The notes: a model not told the origin generated them from the sequence alone. Positions 11,397-23,014 are shown, counted from the first letter of the stretch. The stretch is DNA of 64,000 nucleotides from Diphasiastrum complanatum (GCA_029204225.1 CM055104.1:23825285-23889284); one strand, 5' to 3'. A program made the numbers and translations.

Positions 11397-11427
11397 AGAA
11401 GATGACAATGACCAACGCTGTCCCACA
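10536..11427 (-). repeat. 3' LTR of the gypsy-type element
   Basis: About 890 bp, sharing about 770 bp with 14970-15716. It contains the (TC)n tract at 11345-11394 close to its predicted 5' edge. The frames overlapping it are shadows of this repeat. Confidence 0.55.
11345..11394. repeat. (TC)n microsatellite, 50 bp
   Basis: Uninterrupted TC dinucleotides within the left LTR copy. The tract is absent from the truncated right copy. Confidence 0.95.
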
Positions 11428-11965
11428 CCCCTCCCTATACGTAGGGGCTCAATGGGTTGGAGGTGCACCCCTTCAAAAAATGGGGCACCTCCTTATGACT
11501 TTTCAAAAACTGCCTCTAAAAATAGGGCACTGGCCCAAATTCGTTTTTTAGCACCTAACTTGGCCTCAACTTGCAATTTCAAAGCCAAGTTGGGCCCAAT
11601 TTACGGTTTCAGTTTTTATTGGCTCACGGCCAAGTTTTTAATTACTAGAACTGTATTACGAAAATACTTGGCATCTCCTAGTCCCGACAAACCCGGAAAC
11701 TAGGGGCATAGGCCGCATAAATGAAATTTTCATACTACGTAAATTATCAAATGAACAGTATTTTAATAGCAGTGCAATCGGCCATTATGGGCCATTTAAA
11801 GGTCAATTTTAAGCAGTTCCGCATTGGCGTAATAGCGCGCGACGACGATTTTTTATTGAAGATAGTTTGAAAAAGAGGTCTTTTTCCCCACAAACAGTGG
11901 CGACATTCACGGGTAAAGAATGGTCCCCATTCTTCGAACTCAGAATTTCTCGTTACACAAAGATA

Positions 11966-12092
11966 ATGGACCAGCCAATAGCATCCTAGGTTGACCCAAA
12001 AGCCATACATCAACATGTCTTCAAGATAATCAGCAACAAATTACCCCCCTGGACCGGCCAATAGCATCCTCCTAGGCCGACCCAAAAGGGTT
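11966..12092. repeat. short direct repeat, ~85-bp spacing
   Basis: GGACCAGCCAATAGCATCC with GACCCAAAAG (11967-12002) recurs as GGACCGGCCAATAGCATCC with GACCCAAAAG (12052-12088). Confidence 0.7.
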
Positions 12093-12432
12093 CCAATCAG
12101 CATCAGATCTTTATGAAGAACAGCAGGTTTCAAAATTTCACATATCATATAAAGTTCAGAAGCGCCATGTGCTAAATTTGCAAAACCAACACGAATGTTG
12201 GTTACCTCACGTTGTGGAATTACTGGCTGGGTAAAGTAGAAAGCTATACTACTGGTCAGATTCAGGGTTGGTTCATTGTTTCCAACCCTTAGAGACGAGA
12301 TGGACTCCTACGTCAAAACTTATGTTTCGCTCTTGGCTTCCACTTCCAAGCGTCTCTAACTTGGGTGTTAGTATCCAATGCTGCCATAACAGGATCTTTA
12401 AGTGTCACACCATGGGCTTGACTCCTACTACA

Positions 12433-13797
12433 CTAAGAGTCATCAACTAACATATCCACCCTCTCGTCTGGGTTTGACACATCAGGTAATAGGGGTAATA
12501 TGCGACACACATAATGCGTAGATAAACCGATGTCAATTACAACTTTCTCATAGTGCTCTGCCATTAAGATTGCATCGTTCACATCGGCCGGACATTTTTG
12601 CCGTATATGAATTTGTACATCAGGCAGTAATCCACTTATGAAAGCATCCATTATCAGTTCAGTCGGCATTTTATATGGGGTTATGTGCTTCTACACAAAC
12701 CAACTATGTCTATGAGCATATCTACTCACAGATTCATTGTCATACTGCCTCATGGTTACCAACTGGTAACAAGCAACAGTTACATTCATCGTGGGTGAAA
12801 ACTCATCCAAAAACGCCTTTACCAATGTATCCCATGAATCAAGAAAATGTAATTCAAAAGCTTCAACATTATCATACCAATCTCGAGCTCCATTGGTCAG
12901 GTATAATAGAAATAACAATTTCCAATCCTCAGTTTGTGAGACACCATCTAGGAAAGAGAAGTTCATGAATTTTTGTATGAAAATATCAGCTTTATCACCT
13001 CTCTCTCCATCATAATGATCAATCTTCAATAGGTAAATGGGCTTTGGCCTAACACATAGGGAGTCGCCAGCAACCAACACAGGTTGCAAAATGTTACAAT
13101 CAGGTTTAGCTCCTAATTTTCCAACATCGTAATCCAACTCATCAAAGTTGGGAACACTTTCAGCGTGATCAAGACGTTCATAAGGGGATCGATGGCCCAG
13201 TTCTAACACATCTTCGACAAGCTTTTGATCGTCCATTTCAGGACTTTGGGTAGAATTGTCCACCATATCAATGAGCGTATTGACACTCACATCCTTGGTA
13301 ATGGATCGTTCATGATTGTCATTTGATACAATACCAAATCTTGCTAGGATTTCATCAACTTCAAGAATTGGATTTTGAATCACAATCGGACTATGGTTAA
13401 TAGTCACAAAATAATTGATTTGTAATGTCGAATTCTCTTCCACTTCATAAGTGAAGTCTCCCTTGTGCTGTACACAGATCGAATCACATTGATTTGAATC
13501 ATCTGTTTTAGGATCATTGTGAAAGGGTGATATTTCGAAAGATTCTTCACTCAAATTTTCAAGAAAGTCGCACACGACTAAATCCCATTGTTCTTCATGA
13601 AGAAATGGTAGATTTTTCGTGGATTCCACTAATAACTCTGATTCATCAATTGAATCATTGAGTTTTATACAGTCATTGGAAATTTCACCTATGGGTAGTT
13701 CTCCAAGAAATAAAGTTCTATACAGATTTTCTATGGCCTGAGAATCATTCTCATCATAGAATAAAAATCCTTGTCGCACTAGGCGCGTGAGAATCAT
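12433..13797 (-). pseudogene. Ty3/gypsy gag with one in-frame TAG
   Basis: A single minus-strand frame runs for 455 codons from ATG at 13797 and is interrupted only by TAG at 12693-12691. Residues 1-260 are an acidic, low-complexity N-terminal region. From about residue 285 the retrotransposon-gag core (Pfam Retrotrans_gag type) is visible: ARDWYDNVEAF, WDTLVKAFLDEFSP, MRQYDNESVSRYAHR and, after the TAG, FISGLLPDVQIHIRQ. The protein would form the virus-like particle shell. The TAG sits inside the conserved core and could come from CAG by one transition. No zinc knuckle follows. The flanking direct repeats are the probable LTRs. Confidence 0.75.
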
Positions 13798-14969
13798 GAT
13801 TATAATTTTTCAATCAATCAATTTTTTCTTTTTTAAAGAAACTTCCAACACGTCCAGTATTGGTCTAGTTCTCAGTACAATGCCCACTAACCCTACTTGC
13901 ACAAACCATTACTCCAAACAAACCTCGCAATTTTCAAATGCTCAAGCCTTATCCAAAAAGATCTCAAGGGTCACTCATAAAATTGATACAACGGAGGCTC
14001 CAATTGCCACAAGGCATTCAAACCTTCACAGACAATTTGGATCAAACAAGCTTTTGGCTGCGCAAGTTAATAGTCAATTCAACAGAACCGTTTCAAAACA
14101 CTTTCAAACAATAAACAAGAATTCGAAAGGAGCTCATGCTCCTCCCGACAGACGCACCACTGAAGGATTATAAAACGACCCCCAAATAGACTGCCAATCT
14201 AAAGGAATTGCTAACCGAAATCGTTTTATACCACGATTACAGCTCAAGCTCCATTGGGTATGGTAAAAAATAAGGCCGTTTATGATCATGGGCACTTTCA
14301 ATGGCAATCGGCACGACAAATTCCTAACAGTCTACTGACAATTTTCAGATAGCCTAAGGAGCTTTGAAATGGTCAAGGGGTCACATGTGGAAGCTCTGGC
14401 TTTTGAGATACCGATATGACGTACAAGCGAGACTCGTGTGTGAGCTAAAATTCACTTCAAATTCATACATTGTTAATTACATCTTTCATGTTTGGTCTTG
14501 GTGTCACAATTTGTCTCCAGCGAGGGTCATTCCTAAGTTAAGTCAAATAATCAGATTGGGATTTGTCACTAATAAGGATCTAACTCTAGTGCTTTTAACC
14601 AATGGGTGTCAATCTATTCATCACTTAGTCCTAGTGAAAATGCCTCTTGGATTTAGGGTTTGTAAACCACACTCAGGGAGATTATGGAATGGTTTTAAAC
14701 ATGGTCAAGATAAAAGGGCCGCAAATCGGATGGGGATTGGGCAGACATGACTCTACATAAGCCGCATATCAAGGGTTGGGCTATTGATAGAGGGCACAGC
14801 CCACAGCAAGGCTACAAATTAGAGTTTTCCCCTTCTCGGATAATGATGGACAAATCAAATAAATGCCCCAGTAAGACTTATAAATTTCCTACCCACAAGG
14901 CTTTTGAATGGCTAAAGCAACCAGTGATGGAGGGCTGGGAAAGATCACAGGCTCTTTAGTGGGCCGCAA
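13798..14969. other. element 5' internal region, no gene
   Basis: Between the gag start and the right LTR, on the leader side of the minus-strand element. No clear primer binding site was found. Plus-strand frames here have no motifs. Confidence 0.45.
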
Positions 14970-15716
14970 GAGCAGAGCTCTTTCAAACAATCAGGCCCTC
15001 AAGGCTCTATGCCTGTGTGTTTTTTTTTCTTAAGGATAAACAAGATAGGGAAATATCCAATAATTTTGACAGGCAAAAAAATGGCCTCAAGCAAAACTAG
15101 AGATATTTACTCTACTTTTTGATAGGCCCACTCGATATTGGATCCTAAACAGATCAATAACTTCTCAGAAAACTAGCAATGAACAGGCTCTGTTCATTGG
15201 ACTTCCCTCAAAACTACTGACAAATCTTTGAAAGCCTTAATGATTGCCTTCTTGCATAACAAACAATCCTTAAATGAATCACATAACCTTGTGAATGTAA
15301 CAACAAAGCTTTCCACAATTGCAAGCTCTGCAGACACAAGATTAATGACTACAATATACAAGATTAATCCCAGTGCAATCTACACCCTTCCAAGATCTGC
15401 AACCAAATGTTAGAGATAGCATAAATATACAAGTACAATCCTCACAATGTCAGGGCTTGCAACCACAGAGTTAGAAGCAGTACAACAGATGGCATCAAAT
15501 CTGATTCAATAAACAATGATCCAAGAAATAAACACAATGCTAAAGGCTAAGAAACATATCAATAGCAATGAAAATGAACAGATTTTGTAGCAAAGATCCA
15601 ACAAAGAAATTAGAGTGGAAGGCACCAGGCTAATCAGCCTTTTCTCCTTTCCTCCTCCTTGTCTCTGTGGGATTGAACACAAATTGGAAGTGGAAGAGAT
15701 GGGAGGCACCAAACAA
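14970..15716 (-). repeat. 5' LTR of the gypsy-type element, truncated
   Basis: Direct repeat of 10536-11310, lost beyond 15716 where the two copies diverge completely after GGGAGGCACCAAACAAAG. Confidence 0.6.
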
Positions 15717-16098
15717 AGAGGAAAGTGGCGGCTCTCGTGCGCATGCACGTCAATCTTGAGGATTGCATGGCAATGCAATTTAATTGCGGATTGTCTAGCT
15801 TGCCTTGCAAAAGGACGAAATATGAGATTCATAACTATTGAATACCAAAGTTCAACAACAACTAAAAAAACAGATGGATCAACTAGCCAATGAAGCAGAA
15901 TGTCAAAGAAGATGATGAGTAGATTACTTCATGGTAAACCACCACCATGACAAACAATTTGAGGAATGGTTCCTCGATTTTGGAGTTACACAACACATGA
16001 CAAGCCATCAAAAATACTTCATCGACTCGACTTTTCGGCCTACAACACCAAGAAAGTCATTCACCTCGAAGATAACAACTCACATTAGATCGAGGATC
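15717..16098. other. no gene recognised
   Basis: No feature seen except a weak similarity to copia protease-region sequence near 15950-16020 (FLDFGVTQHMTSHQKYF on the plus strand), which resembles the protease active-site region with Asp-Ser-Gly changed. Confidence 0.4.
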
Positions 16099-17088
16099 AT
16101 TAGAGGAGTTCTCAATATCAAAAAGACCCATTAAGGAATGCCATGTAGGATGTAGAAAAATATCAAAATAAAAAAAATATTGTTTATTTGCTTGCCCCCA
16201 CCACTCCCGAGGCCTCCCCAACTCCCAATGATCTAACCACAGTGTCTATAGTCACAATCAAGAACTGTAAACAGTTCGTAGTATAACTTGACTAAATTCA
16301 AAAATATTCTCTCCATTGGTTACGAAAAGAGCAATATTTTTACTGGATCTAGAATATGACCGCCATCCCCAAATTCGAGTCAGGAAAAATAGCAAAATGT
16401 TTACATATGCATTCCTTCCATGAGAATGAAAATATGGGTGCCATCTCCAATTATGAATGCCATCATCACATTGGAATGGAATTATGAGCGCCAACTACCT
16501 ATTGGAATGAAAAAATGAGTGGCATTTCCAAATTTGAATCAAGCATACAAGCTTGGAGATTGGATTGATCATACAAAGTATATAATATAATCAAAGATGA
16601 GTATTTTGTTTTGCTTCATAGAATCTGGTCATAGTACTTTGATGCAACAGATTACTTTATTTATTTTTTTATGATGACATTGTATCATCTACATGTGGAT
16701 ATCCCTATTGATTTGGCACCTTTGCAGATAAGAGGAGGCAAAGGAGTTTAAATACCTGCTGAGGATCGTTCTCGTTACAGGGCAGAAGGAAAAAAAAACT
16801 TGGATTTGTGGATAGATGGAACATTATATCCACAAGATCCAAGCACTTTGACACATCCCACATTCTCCTCAATAACTCATTTAGTTACATGGATATGCAA
16901 TGGGCATAGTGGATTACTAGGATATTGTGAAAGATTGCAGAACCATGGAAAACAACTTTACATAAATAAAGTTCACTTTTTAGAAGGTGAGTTAATTCAG
17001 ATATCCTCTTATTGTCAAAATAGAGATGTCATCTTCAAAATCGAATGAAAGAGTCTATACACAGATTTTTACTAGAATTTATTTGAAG

Positions 17089-17787
17089 CTATTGTTCTCT
17101 CACAATGGTGATTGTTGTAGGTAGATCTTTGCAGCACGTTATCAGCTCCTGTCTTTTTCGCATCTGTGACATGACAAATATGAGTGAATGTGCAATTGTA
17201 AATGATGTTATTTTCAATGATTTTGTTCTATTTTGAAATGGCAATAAACATAAAGTACTTACGAGTCTTCTGTTGATGATAAATCTGAAATATGTTGGTA
17301 GATTGGTTTTTAATAGCATGAGCTCTGTTCTGATAAAATCAAGCTTCCAATGCTCTTCCACCTCAACCATAGTCAAATATTCCTCATTGTAGATAATGCT
17401 TATCTCCATTCGGTTTGTGTGACCATTTAGTTCAAAGTCTTGATCCAGTGGTAGCCATGTACCTTCAAATTTCTTGTATCTCTGGTAGCTAAATGTGAGA
17501 CTGAGCATTTGCTTTTCGATATGATAACGAAAGATCATCGAGGACTTTTTAATCCTGCATTCTATATCATTATTTGTTTTACTATCCCAGCCTTGATCCA
17601 TGAGATCTGACAAAGTCTCATTTAATAAATCCTTGCAAACAAATAAAGTTGGTGTCCTACGAACACTAGCACTCGAGAAAAAATCAACAAATATATGTAA
17701 TGAGATAAACCAACTTAGGTGAACAATTTTGGAGCCAGTGCTTATCTTCATCGCATTTCTAATATCAATGAGTAGCTTGCATCTCAA
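17089..17787 (-). CDS. hypothetical spliced frame inside the TIR element
   Basis: A minus-strand frame of 232 residues. The part from LSDLMDQGWDSKTNNDI to HWKLDFIRTELMLL has natural composition. A GTAAGT donor at 17262 and a TCACAG acceptor at 17164 define a 99-bp intron that joins in phase 0; the intron is itself open, so the unspliced frame also continues. The last exon would end LPTTITIVREQ before TAG. A possible upstream start (MARSPRSTIESAILYNEKDE) lies at about 17926 in another frame. I recognise no family or catalytic motif. It could be the protein of the surrounding element or a captured gene fragment. Confidence 0.35.
   Translation of the reverse strand: MRCKLLIDIRNAMKISTGSKIVHLSWFISLHIFVDFFSSASVRRTPTLFVCKDLLNETLSDLMDQGWDSKTNNDIECRIKKSSMIFRYHIEKQMLSLTFSYQRYKKFEGTWLPLDQDFELNGHTNRMEISIIYNEEYLTMVEVEEHWKLDFIRTELMLLKTNLPTYFRFIINRRLVSTLCLLPFQNRTKSLKITSFTIAHSLIFVMSQMRKRQELITCCKDLPTTITIVREQ
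17164..17262 (-). other. possible GT-AG intron, 99 bp
   Basis: AAGACTC then GTAAGTACTT, and CATGTCACAG then ATGCGAAAA. The length is a multiple of three and contains no stop, so splicing is plausible but not required. Confidence 0.4.
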
Positions 17788-18399
17788 GGATTAGGAAACA
17801 ATACTGTCAGGAGTAGGCCACTCATCACTTTGAAAAAATTCTTCGTATATTTGTTGGCTTCGAGTTATCAGCTTCATCTTTCTCATTATAAAGAATCGCA
17901 GACTCGATTGTAGATCTGGGACTCCTTGCCATTGCTATTTTCAAAGCTTGGGCGCCAAAAATCTCTATGATATGATACTTAATTTCAATTTTTCATATCA
18001 CATTTAATCTAATGTGAATGACAACATAGTCACAGTTACTGTGTATACCATATTTTATGTAACTATACATAATGTATTTCTATAACTGTAACTAGTATAG
18101 TTAGAAAATTTCATTATACTAACTAGGATAGTCAAGTAAATTTAACTTGAGGTATTGACGTCGGACAGATTAGCACGTGTCGGGCAGGAAGAAGAAACCA
18201 ATGGGATAAGTCCATGCTGCTCGAACACAAATTTCAAAGTTTTCTATATTGCATTTTTATTTCTCAGTTAATTTGAACTACGTTACGTAGATTTCAAATC
18301 TGTGCATTTTGATTGGGCCTGGTGACTGTCAAAACTAAATAAAAATAAATAAAAGTATGTTTACAAAGGGTCTTTTTTTATTTTGGAACTCCTCTAATG

Positions 18400-18720
18400 G
18401 AAGGCATAGTTAGACTGAATTTTCAGCATGGGCAATTGAAGCTCATACCAAAAGTTATGTATATCTCGAATCTGACGATCAATCTACTTTTGGTCAGCTG
18501 AATAGCTGATTTAGGACATAGGGTAGATTTTGAATCATATTCATGCAAGATTTTTGACAAATCCAAGAGAGTTCTTGCACTTGAAAAAGGACAAGGATAT
18601 ATATATAGGCTTACTCATTGTTATGCTATGACAAATTGTGCTGTAAGTAGCTAAGTTTTGATGAATAAAGAATTAATTTGGCATTCTGTGTGACAGTTTG
18701 AGCTGTATTTCACTATCGTT
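18400..18720 (+). other. LTR-like segment, TATA but no gene
   Basis: It contains ATATATATAGG near 18600 and AATAAAG near 18663, and ends in CCCA just before the copia RNase H fragment. An LTR is possible. No partner copy was seen. Confidence 0.3.
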
Positions 18721-18925
18721 GAATCCCAGATTTTATGGCAAGTCAAAGCACATTGAGATCCAATACCATTTCATTAGAGAAAAAGGTTCTCAGGACAATT
18801 GATTCTTCAATACTACTCCGCAAGAGAAATGGTTGCACACATATTCACCAACCCAAGATCAAGCATCAAAAGTTTTTCCGTATCCTAAACCTGACAAAGA
18901 CACTCAAGGAACCAACCATGACCTT
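18721..18925 (+). pseudogene. copia RNase H C-terminal fragment
   Basis: Translation of 18731-18775 gives [16 protein letters not shown], matching the hallmark KHIEI-HFIRE end of Ty1/copia RNase H. The following helix and the VADIFTK-type segment (here AHIFTNP near 18838-18858) sit in other frames, so the piece carries at least two frameshifts. RNase H would degrade the RNA template during reverse transcription. The rest of pol is missing upstream. The purine run AAGGGGGAC near 18929 may be the polypurine tract. Confidence 0.65.
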
Positions 18926-19043
18926 AAGGGGGACAATTGGAAATAAAGCTCACAGTTTTCTCCTTGATGATACTATTTTTATTTCAAGATTTTGCCTGCA
19001 CATTTTTTATCACTCATCTAGGGTCAAATGCAACCTCCTTTAG

Positions 19044-19844
19044 TTCCATGTTTGCTCATCTGATGACTACAAGAATCACATAAGAGAACCAATGGAACTA
19101 CTTGAAGGACGATTACATCGGGCTTCCGATTGATCTTCATCCATGGATTAAAGACTAAAGGGTAACCAATCCTATTCTTTTCACATTCGAATGTCAAGTT
19201 CAAGCATTTGAAGAACATTGAAGACCTGGCCACCTTCAACAAGCTCAACAAATCAGTCTTCTCTATTAGTTTGTAGAAATGCACTATTTTTGCAATAGTC
19301 TGCAGAAATGAACTGATTGTCAAACATTTCACATTTTTCCAAAATGCAAAAAATGAGAGATGTGACTATTTTGACATCGGTTCATCTCCTTTTCATTTTT
19401 TCCAAAATGCAAACAATGTGAAGTATGCAACAAACTCGTCCCTGGCAACGATCTCGAGTCACTTGGCTCATGTACACCCAGTATAGATGATGTTGTACTT
19501 CAAATATATCTAAAAGACAACGAAGTACATAGTTAAAGTTAAACTAGTCTTGATTCTTTTTATTTAAAGATTTCTTGTAATACAAGGATGTTGGTTATAC
19601 ATACACCTCCAGCTCCCATCAATCGATGATGCTTCGTGATGCAAACCAATTCGTCAGAGCGGAAGATATTCAGCATCTAAGTTACGCCTCCATTCTGGCT
19701 ATAACAATTAGTGTTGTTTGAGATTTTGTGTAATATACAACCAACACGTTCTTTCTATCTGCGTCTTACGTAGAGATCTGTGTTGTGATTTGATTACACT
19801 TTCCTACTGCTAGTTCACACTCGTTCACTCACTCTGATTAGATC
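19044..19844. other. no gene recognised
   Basis: It may hold the 3' LTR of the copia fragment just upstream, but no edges could be fixed. Confidence 0.4.
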
Positions 19845-20141
19845 ATGGACATCTACGACTCCTTAGAATTTGATCAGAGGACAGTTGTCTTTGACGCCTT
19901 AGAAACCAACATTCTACACTGTCACTTAAAATTATGCATTGAACTTCATACCGAAACTAATTTACAATTATTCCACAGCTTATCTAATCTCTTATGTGGA
20001 CTATACTCATGTTTGTTTAAGTACGGATTATTTCATGATCCTGTTGGTGAGAAAGCATGTGCATTGACGTCTATTGATTTGGTCTTATGCAAGAAAATGT
20101 TTGTTGCTACCAAAAGTTACATATGTCCATGGAAGAACTAA
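19845..20141 (+). CDS. hypothetical 98-residue frame
   Basis: Opens with ATGGACATC after a CT/AC-rich leader and ends with TAA at 20141. The peptide is Leu/Cys-rich (HCHLKLCIELHTETNLQLF) with no recognised domain. No promoter can be fixed. It is reported because composition and start context are plausible; a chance frame is equally possible. Confidence 0.2.
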   Translation: MDIYDSLEFDQRTVVFDALETNILHCHLKLCIELHTETNLQLFHSLSNLLCGLYSCLFKYGLFHDPVGEKACALTSIDLVLCKKMFVATKSYICPWKN

Positions 20142-20867
20142 TGCTAGAACCCATTTAGTATCACCCTTAACATTTATATGAACAATCTATACAAAATCAA
20201 CAATCCAATATTTGAACGCTTGTAACCAACTGTAAACAAACAACAACCTTCATAAAATCTTATAAACAGCCTCTTATAGTCATATGCTCATTCGTAAACG
20301 TGCTTAAAAGACATTGGTAACAGTCCACATTTATTGTAACCATCATAATGTGACATTACAAAGACAACTTGCTATAATATCATATGTATTCAGATTTCAT
20401 AATTTTACAACATAGCCTTAATCAGAATGTCGCATCCTAGTACAAAATTCCCTAACATATATCTAGAGGCGAGAAAATGTGAGTTGAACCAAGCGCTAAG
20501 TTCTACACTTTTTTTTGCTTCTTTTGTTTGACAACTGCTCTGCTATCCTCATCACTATCTTCTTCCATTGTATAATACATCTCAAGAATGTTAACAAAGT
20601 AATCAAATCTTTTGTCATCAATAGTGAATGGTTTAAAAGACTATATTAGTAAAGTACTAGCACCAAGTGACAAAGTAGATGGTCCCATTAATGTTAATGG
20701 GGACTACCTAATCATAGGTGTTCGTGTTTGTTTAAGTAGTAATTGACCGACCTTATCTAACGTATAATGTCTCAACAACTTATCTTGGTCATCTGTAATC
20801 TACATTATAAACAGTTGATTTCTATTGCTAAGAACCTTTCCATTAAAGAAAGTTGTCATCAACAATG
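20142..20867. other. no gene recognised
   Basis: AT-rich flank of copia element A1 with no supported feature. Confidence 0.5.
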
Positions 20868-21123
20868 TGTGACAAATTTCAACTAGTTTAGTCATATTTT
20901 GGTTAATTGTCAATATCAGGCCAATATGCATTTTAGACTTAGAGATAAACTTTATGAAAGTTATTTTAGTCTAAGTTCATCTCAATTACCACTTTTGAAA
21001 AGTGCGCGAAAGTTAGAAGGTCGAGTTTGGAAGATTCAAATTTGAATGTTTGGTTCATTGAAGGGTTTTTGATCTAGAAGTTTCTATGGAGGGAAACAAA
21101 TTCAAAAGAGGTCATGGATCTGC

Positions 21124-21130
21124 TATAAAT
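21124..21130 (+). promoter_or_regulatory. TATA box of copia A LTR
   Basis: TATAAAT lies 35 bp (start to start) before the (TC)n tract. The same spacing class (25-35 bp) holds in the other copia A LTRs, so transcription probably starts at or in the TC tract. Confidence 0.6.
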
Positions 21131-21155
21131 AGATGTACACACATGGGAAGAGTAC

Positions 21156-21158
<3 letters not shown>

Positions 21159-21246
<88 letters not shown>
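21159..21246. repeat. (TC)44 in 5' LTR of A1
   Basis: 88 bp of uninterrupted TC. Confidence 0.95.
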
Positions 21247-21249
<3 letters not shown>

Positions 21250-21539
21250 TTATTCATGCTTATACATGAGTTCTCTTTGGGTCCATATATCCATTTTTGT
21301 ACTATTTTTTTGATATTGTGCAATCTTGTGTGTAGAATGCAATTTTATGTTATGTCAATGGATCCACACGTGTGAAATACAGTACCTTACTATTATTGTT
21401 TGATCAACAACTTCATTTGATCATATATTTGAGTTTACATCACTTCTGTGTAGTTGATGTTAGATTTCTACATTGTCAATGTGCTGACATTCATAACCAA
21501 AGATTATAATTGGATCTTAGTGATTCATAATTCTTCACA

Positions 21540-21554
21540 TGGTATCAGAGCTTA
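21540..21554 (+). other. primer binding site, tRNA-iMet type
   Basis: TGGTATCAGAGCTTATGG: the first 12 bases match the plant initiator tRNA-Met 3' complement exactly, and it directly follows the LTR CA end. Confidence 0.9.
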
Positions 21555-22138
21555 TGGTGTAAGTTATCAAAGAATCAGCCATATTTAGCAAGGATTTGGA
21601 GGAATTACCAATTCTAGAGTGTGCTAGATTGATTTCTACTAAAACATCAAGCATTTTTCATGTGTAGAATTGATTTCTTGTAAATCAAAACTCATTATAG
21701 GGTTGTGATCTTGAAGTAGGCTGATTTCACACATTACTGATTGGCTTTGGGCAACTTTAATTGCATTAAGAAGGTCTCATTGAAGGCTACAAGATTCTAT
21801 ATCAAGTTTATAACATTTGCATGTAGAATGTGCAAGATTCAATTTTTTGTACCTTTGTCAAAACCCTAAATTTGTTTGGATCTCTGATGTTTGAGGTTGC
21901 TGGACATTTAAGAGCGTAATTCAAGTCTAGAAAGTACAAAATTTCATGAGATTGTAGGTTGATCATGTGGTGATCAAGTATCTTCCATTCTGTGTGTTGA
22001 TTTTGCTAGGTTTGGTCCAAGAAAGAGATTTGTGTTGTTCCACATCTTTGTGATTTCTTCTTAAGTTCATTTGTTGACATTCAAGAGAGTACTTTGTGCA
22101 TTGGAATAGGTTTAAAGAGAAGCTCAGGTCATTGCAAC

Positions 22139-22999
22139 ATGGCAACCACAAGTGGAGGCTTTATGTTGGAAAGCAATGATAGGCTTACCTCAAGCAACTA
22201 TTATACTGGGAAGGTGAGAATGGAGTCTCTCCTTGAGATGAATGAGATGTTGGACATTGTTGTAGGAGTGGAACAAAGGCCCTTGGCACAACAAGATCAA
22301 ATGAGGTATGACAAGAGAGCTAAAAGAGCTCTACACATGATAAAGATGAATGTTACCAATGAGCCACCTCAAGGTTGTGAGGCTTGGAAAGCTTTGAAGA
22401 AGCTTTATGAATCCAAGTCTACATCAAGAGTACTTACTCTTAGAAGAAAATTCTTTCAAAGTATGCAAAAAAAGGAAGACAGTGCTCATGCTTTTGTGTT
22501 GAGAATCTAAGCATTTAATGATGAGCTAGCATGTATTGATGAGAGCATTAAGGAGGTAGAACTTGTTCAAGTTGTTCTTAATGGCTTGTTGGATGATCAT
22601 GCTAACCTTGTTCATAGGTTTGCTATTCAAAGAACCTTGCCAAGCATTGTGGATTTGCAAGAGATTTTGGTCAATGAGGAGTTTAGGCTTCAATCAAGAG
22701 GTGGATCTACATCACCATCTCATTATGAAGAGGAGGCCATGTTCATCAACGAAAAATTCAAGGGAAAAGGTAAAAGAAAATGGTCTAAAGGGCAAGATCA
22801 AGGTGAGACTTCTTCTTTTGGCAAAATAAAATATAGGTCCAAGTTAAAATGCTTTTATTGCCATATCAAAGGGCATTTTGCTAATGAATGTTTAAAAAAG
22901 AAAAGAGATGAAGGTAGCAAGAAAATCAACTTTACTACTAATGATGAGGATTTAGGTGGTTGTGATTCTCTTTTGATGTGTTCTTCAAGTCCAATATAA
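22139..22999 (+). pseudogene. copia gag (A1) with zinc knuckle
   Basis: ATG at 22139 opens a frame that encodes a UBN2/copia-type gag: STWKVRMESLL-like start (here YYTGKVRMESLLEMNE), KALHMIKMNVTNE-type helix, AWKALKKLYESKSTSRVL, then GLLDDHANLVHRFAIQRTLP. Near the end CFYCHIKGHFANEC (22850-22891) is a full CX2CX4HX4C knuckle for RNA binding. A TAA at about 22508 interrupts the otherwise open frame, and a second TAA ends it at 22999, after which the same frame continues into protease. Gag builds the particle in the cytoplasm. Homologous gags occur at 29481 and, inverted, at 36825. Confidence 0.85.
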
Positions 23000-23014
23000 A
23001 GTGAAGGTGACAAA

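Larger units (their letters stand above)
10536..15716 (-). mobile_element. minus-strand Ty3/gypsy-type element, pol deleted
   Basis: Two direct repeats, 10536-11310 and 14970-15716, flank a minus-strand gag. They match closely, for example GGCTCTATGCCTGTGTG at 10569/15003 and GGGAGGCACC at 11291/15701, with small indels. On the minus strand the left repeat appears to start with TGTGGGACAGCG at 11427, preceded by the purine-rich AGGGAGGGG, as expected for a polypurine tract plus 3' LTR. The right (5') LTR is cut at 15716 and lacks the microsatellite part. Protease, reverse transcriptase and integrase are not found between gag and the left LTR, so the element is non-autonomous. The repeat pair could alternatively be a segmental duplication. 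Confidence 0.6.
16099..18399. mobile_element. 2.3-kb candidate TIR element related to the MITE
   Basis: The left end is CATTAGAGGAGTT followed by AAAAAGACCC, and the right end is its inverse (GGGTCTTTTT, then AACTCCTCTAATG). The right 170 bp in reverse complement also match the MITE at 1743 beyond the repeat: CCCAATCAAAA, then ATTTGAAATCTACGTAACG. A spliced minus-strand frame lies inside. Flanks GAT/GAA are at best an imperfect 3-bp duplication. It may be a long member of the MITE family, or two separate MITE ends enclosing unrelated DNA. Confidence 0.5.
20868..21539 (+). repeat. 5' LTR of copia A1
   Basis: 672 bp, bounded by TGTG and CACA. TATAAAT at 21124-21130, then (TC)44 starting 29 bp later. 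The ORFs through the TC tract are artefacts. Confidence 0.85.

Noticed and set aside
18735-19043. Plus-strand 102-residue frame considered as a gypsy protease because of GTIGNKAHSFLLDD
   Set aside because: The upstream part clearly encodes the KHIEI-HFIRE end of copia RNase H in an overlapping frame, so the frame runs through the RNase H tail into non-coding sequence.
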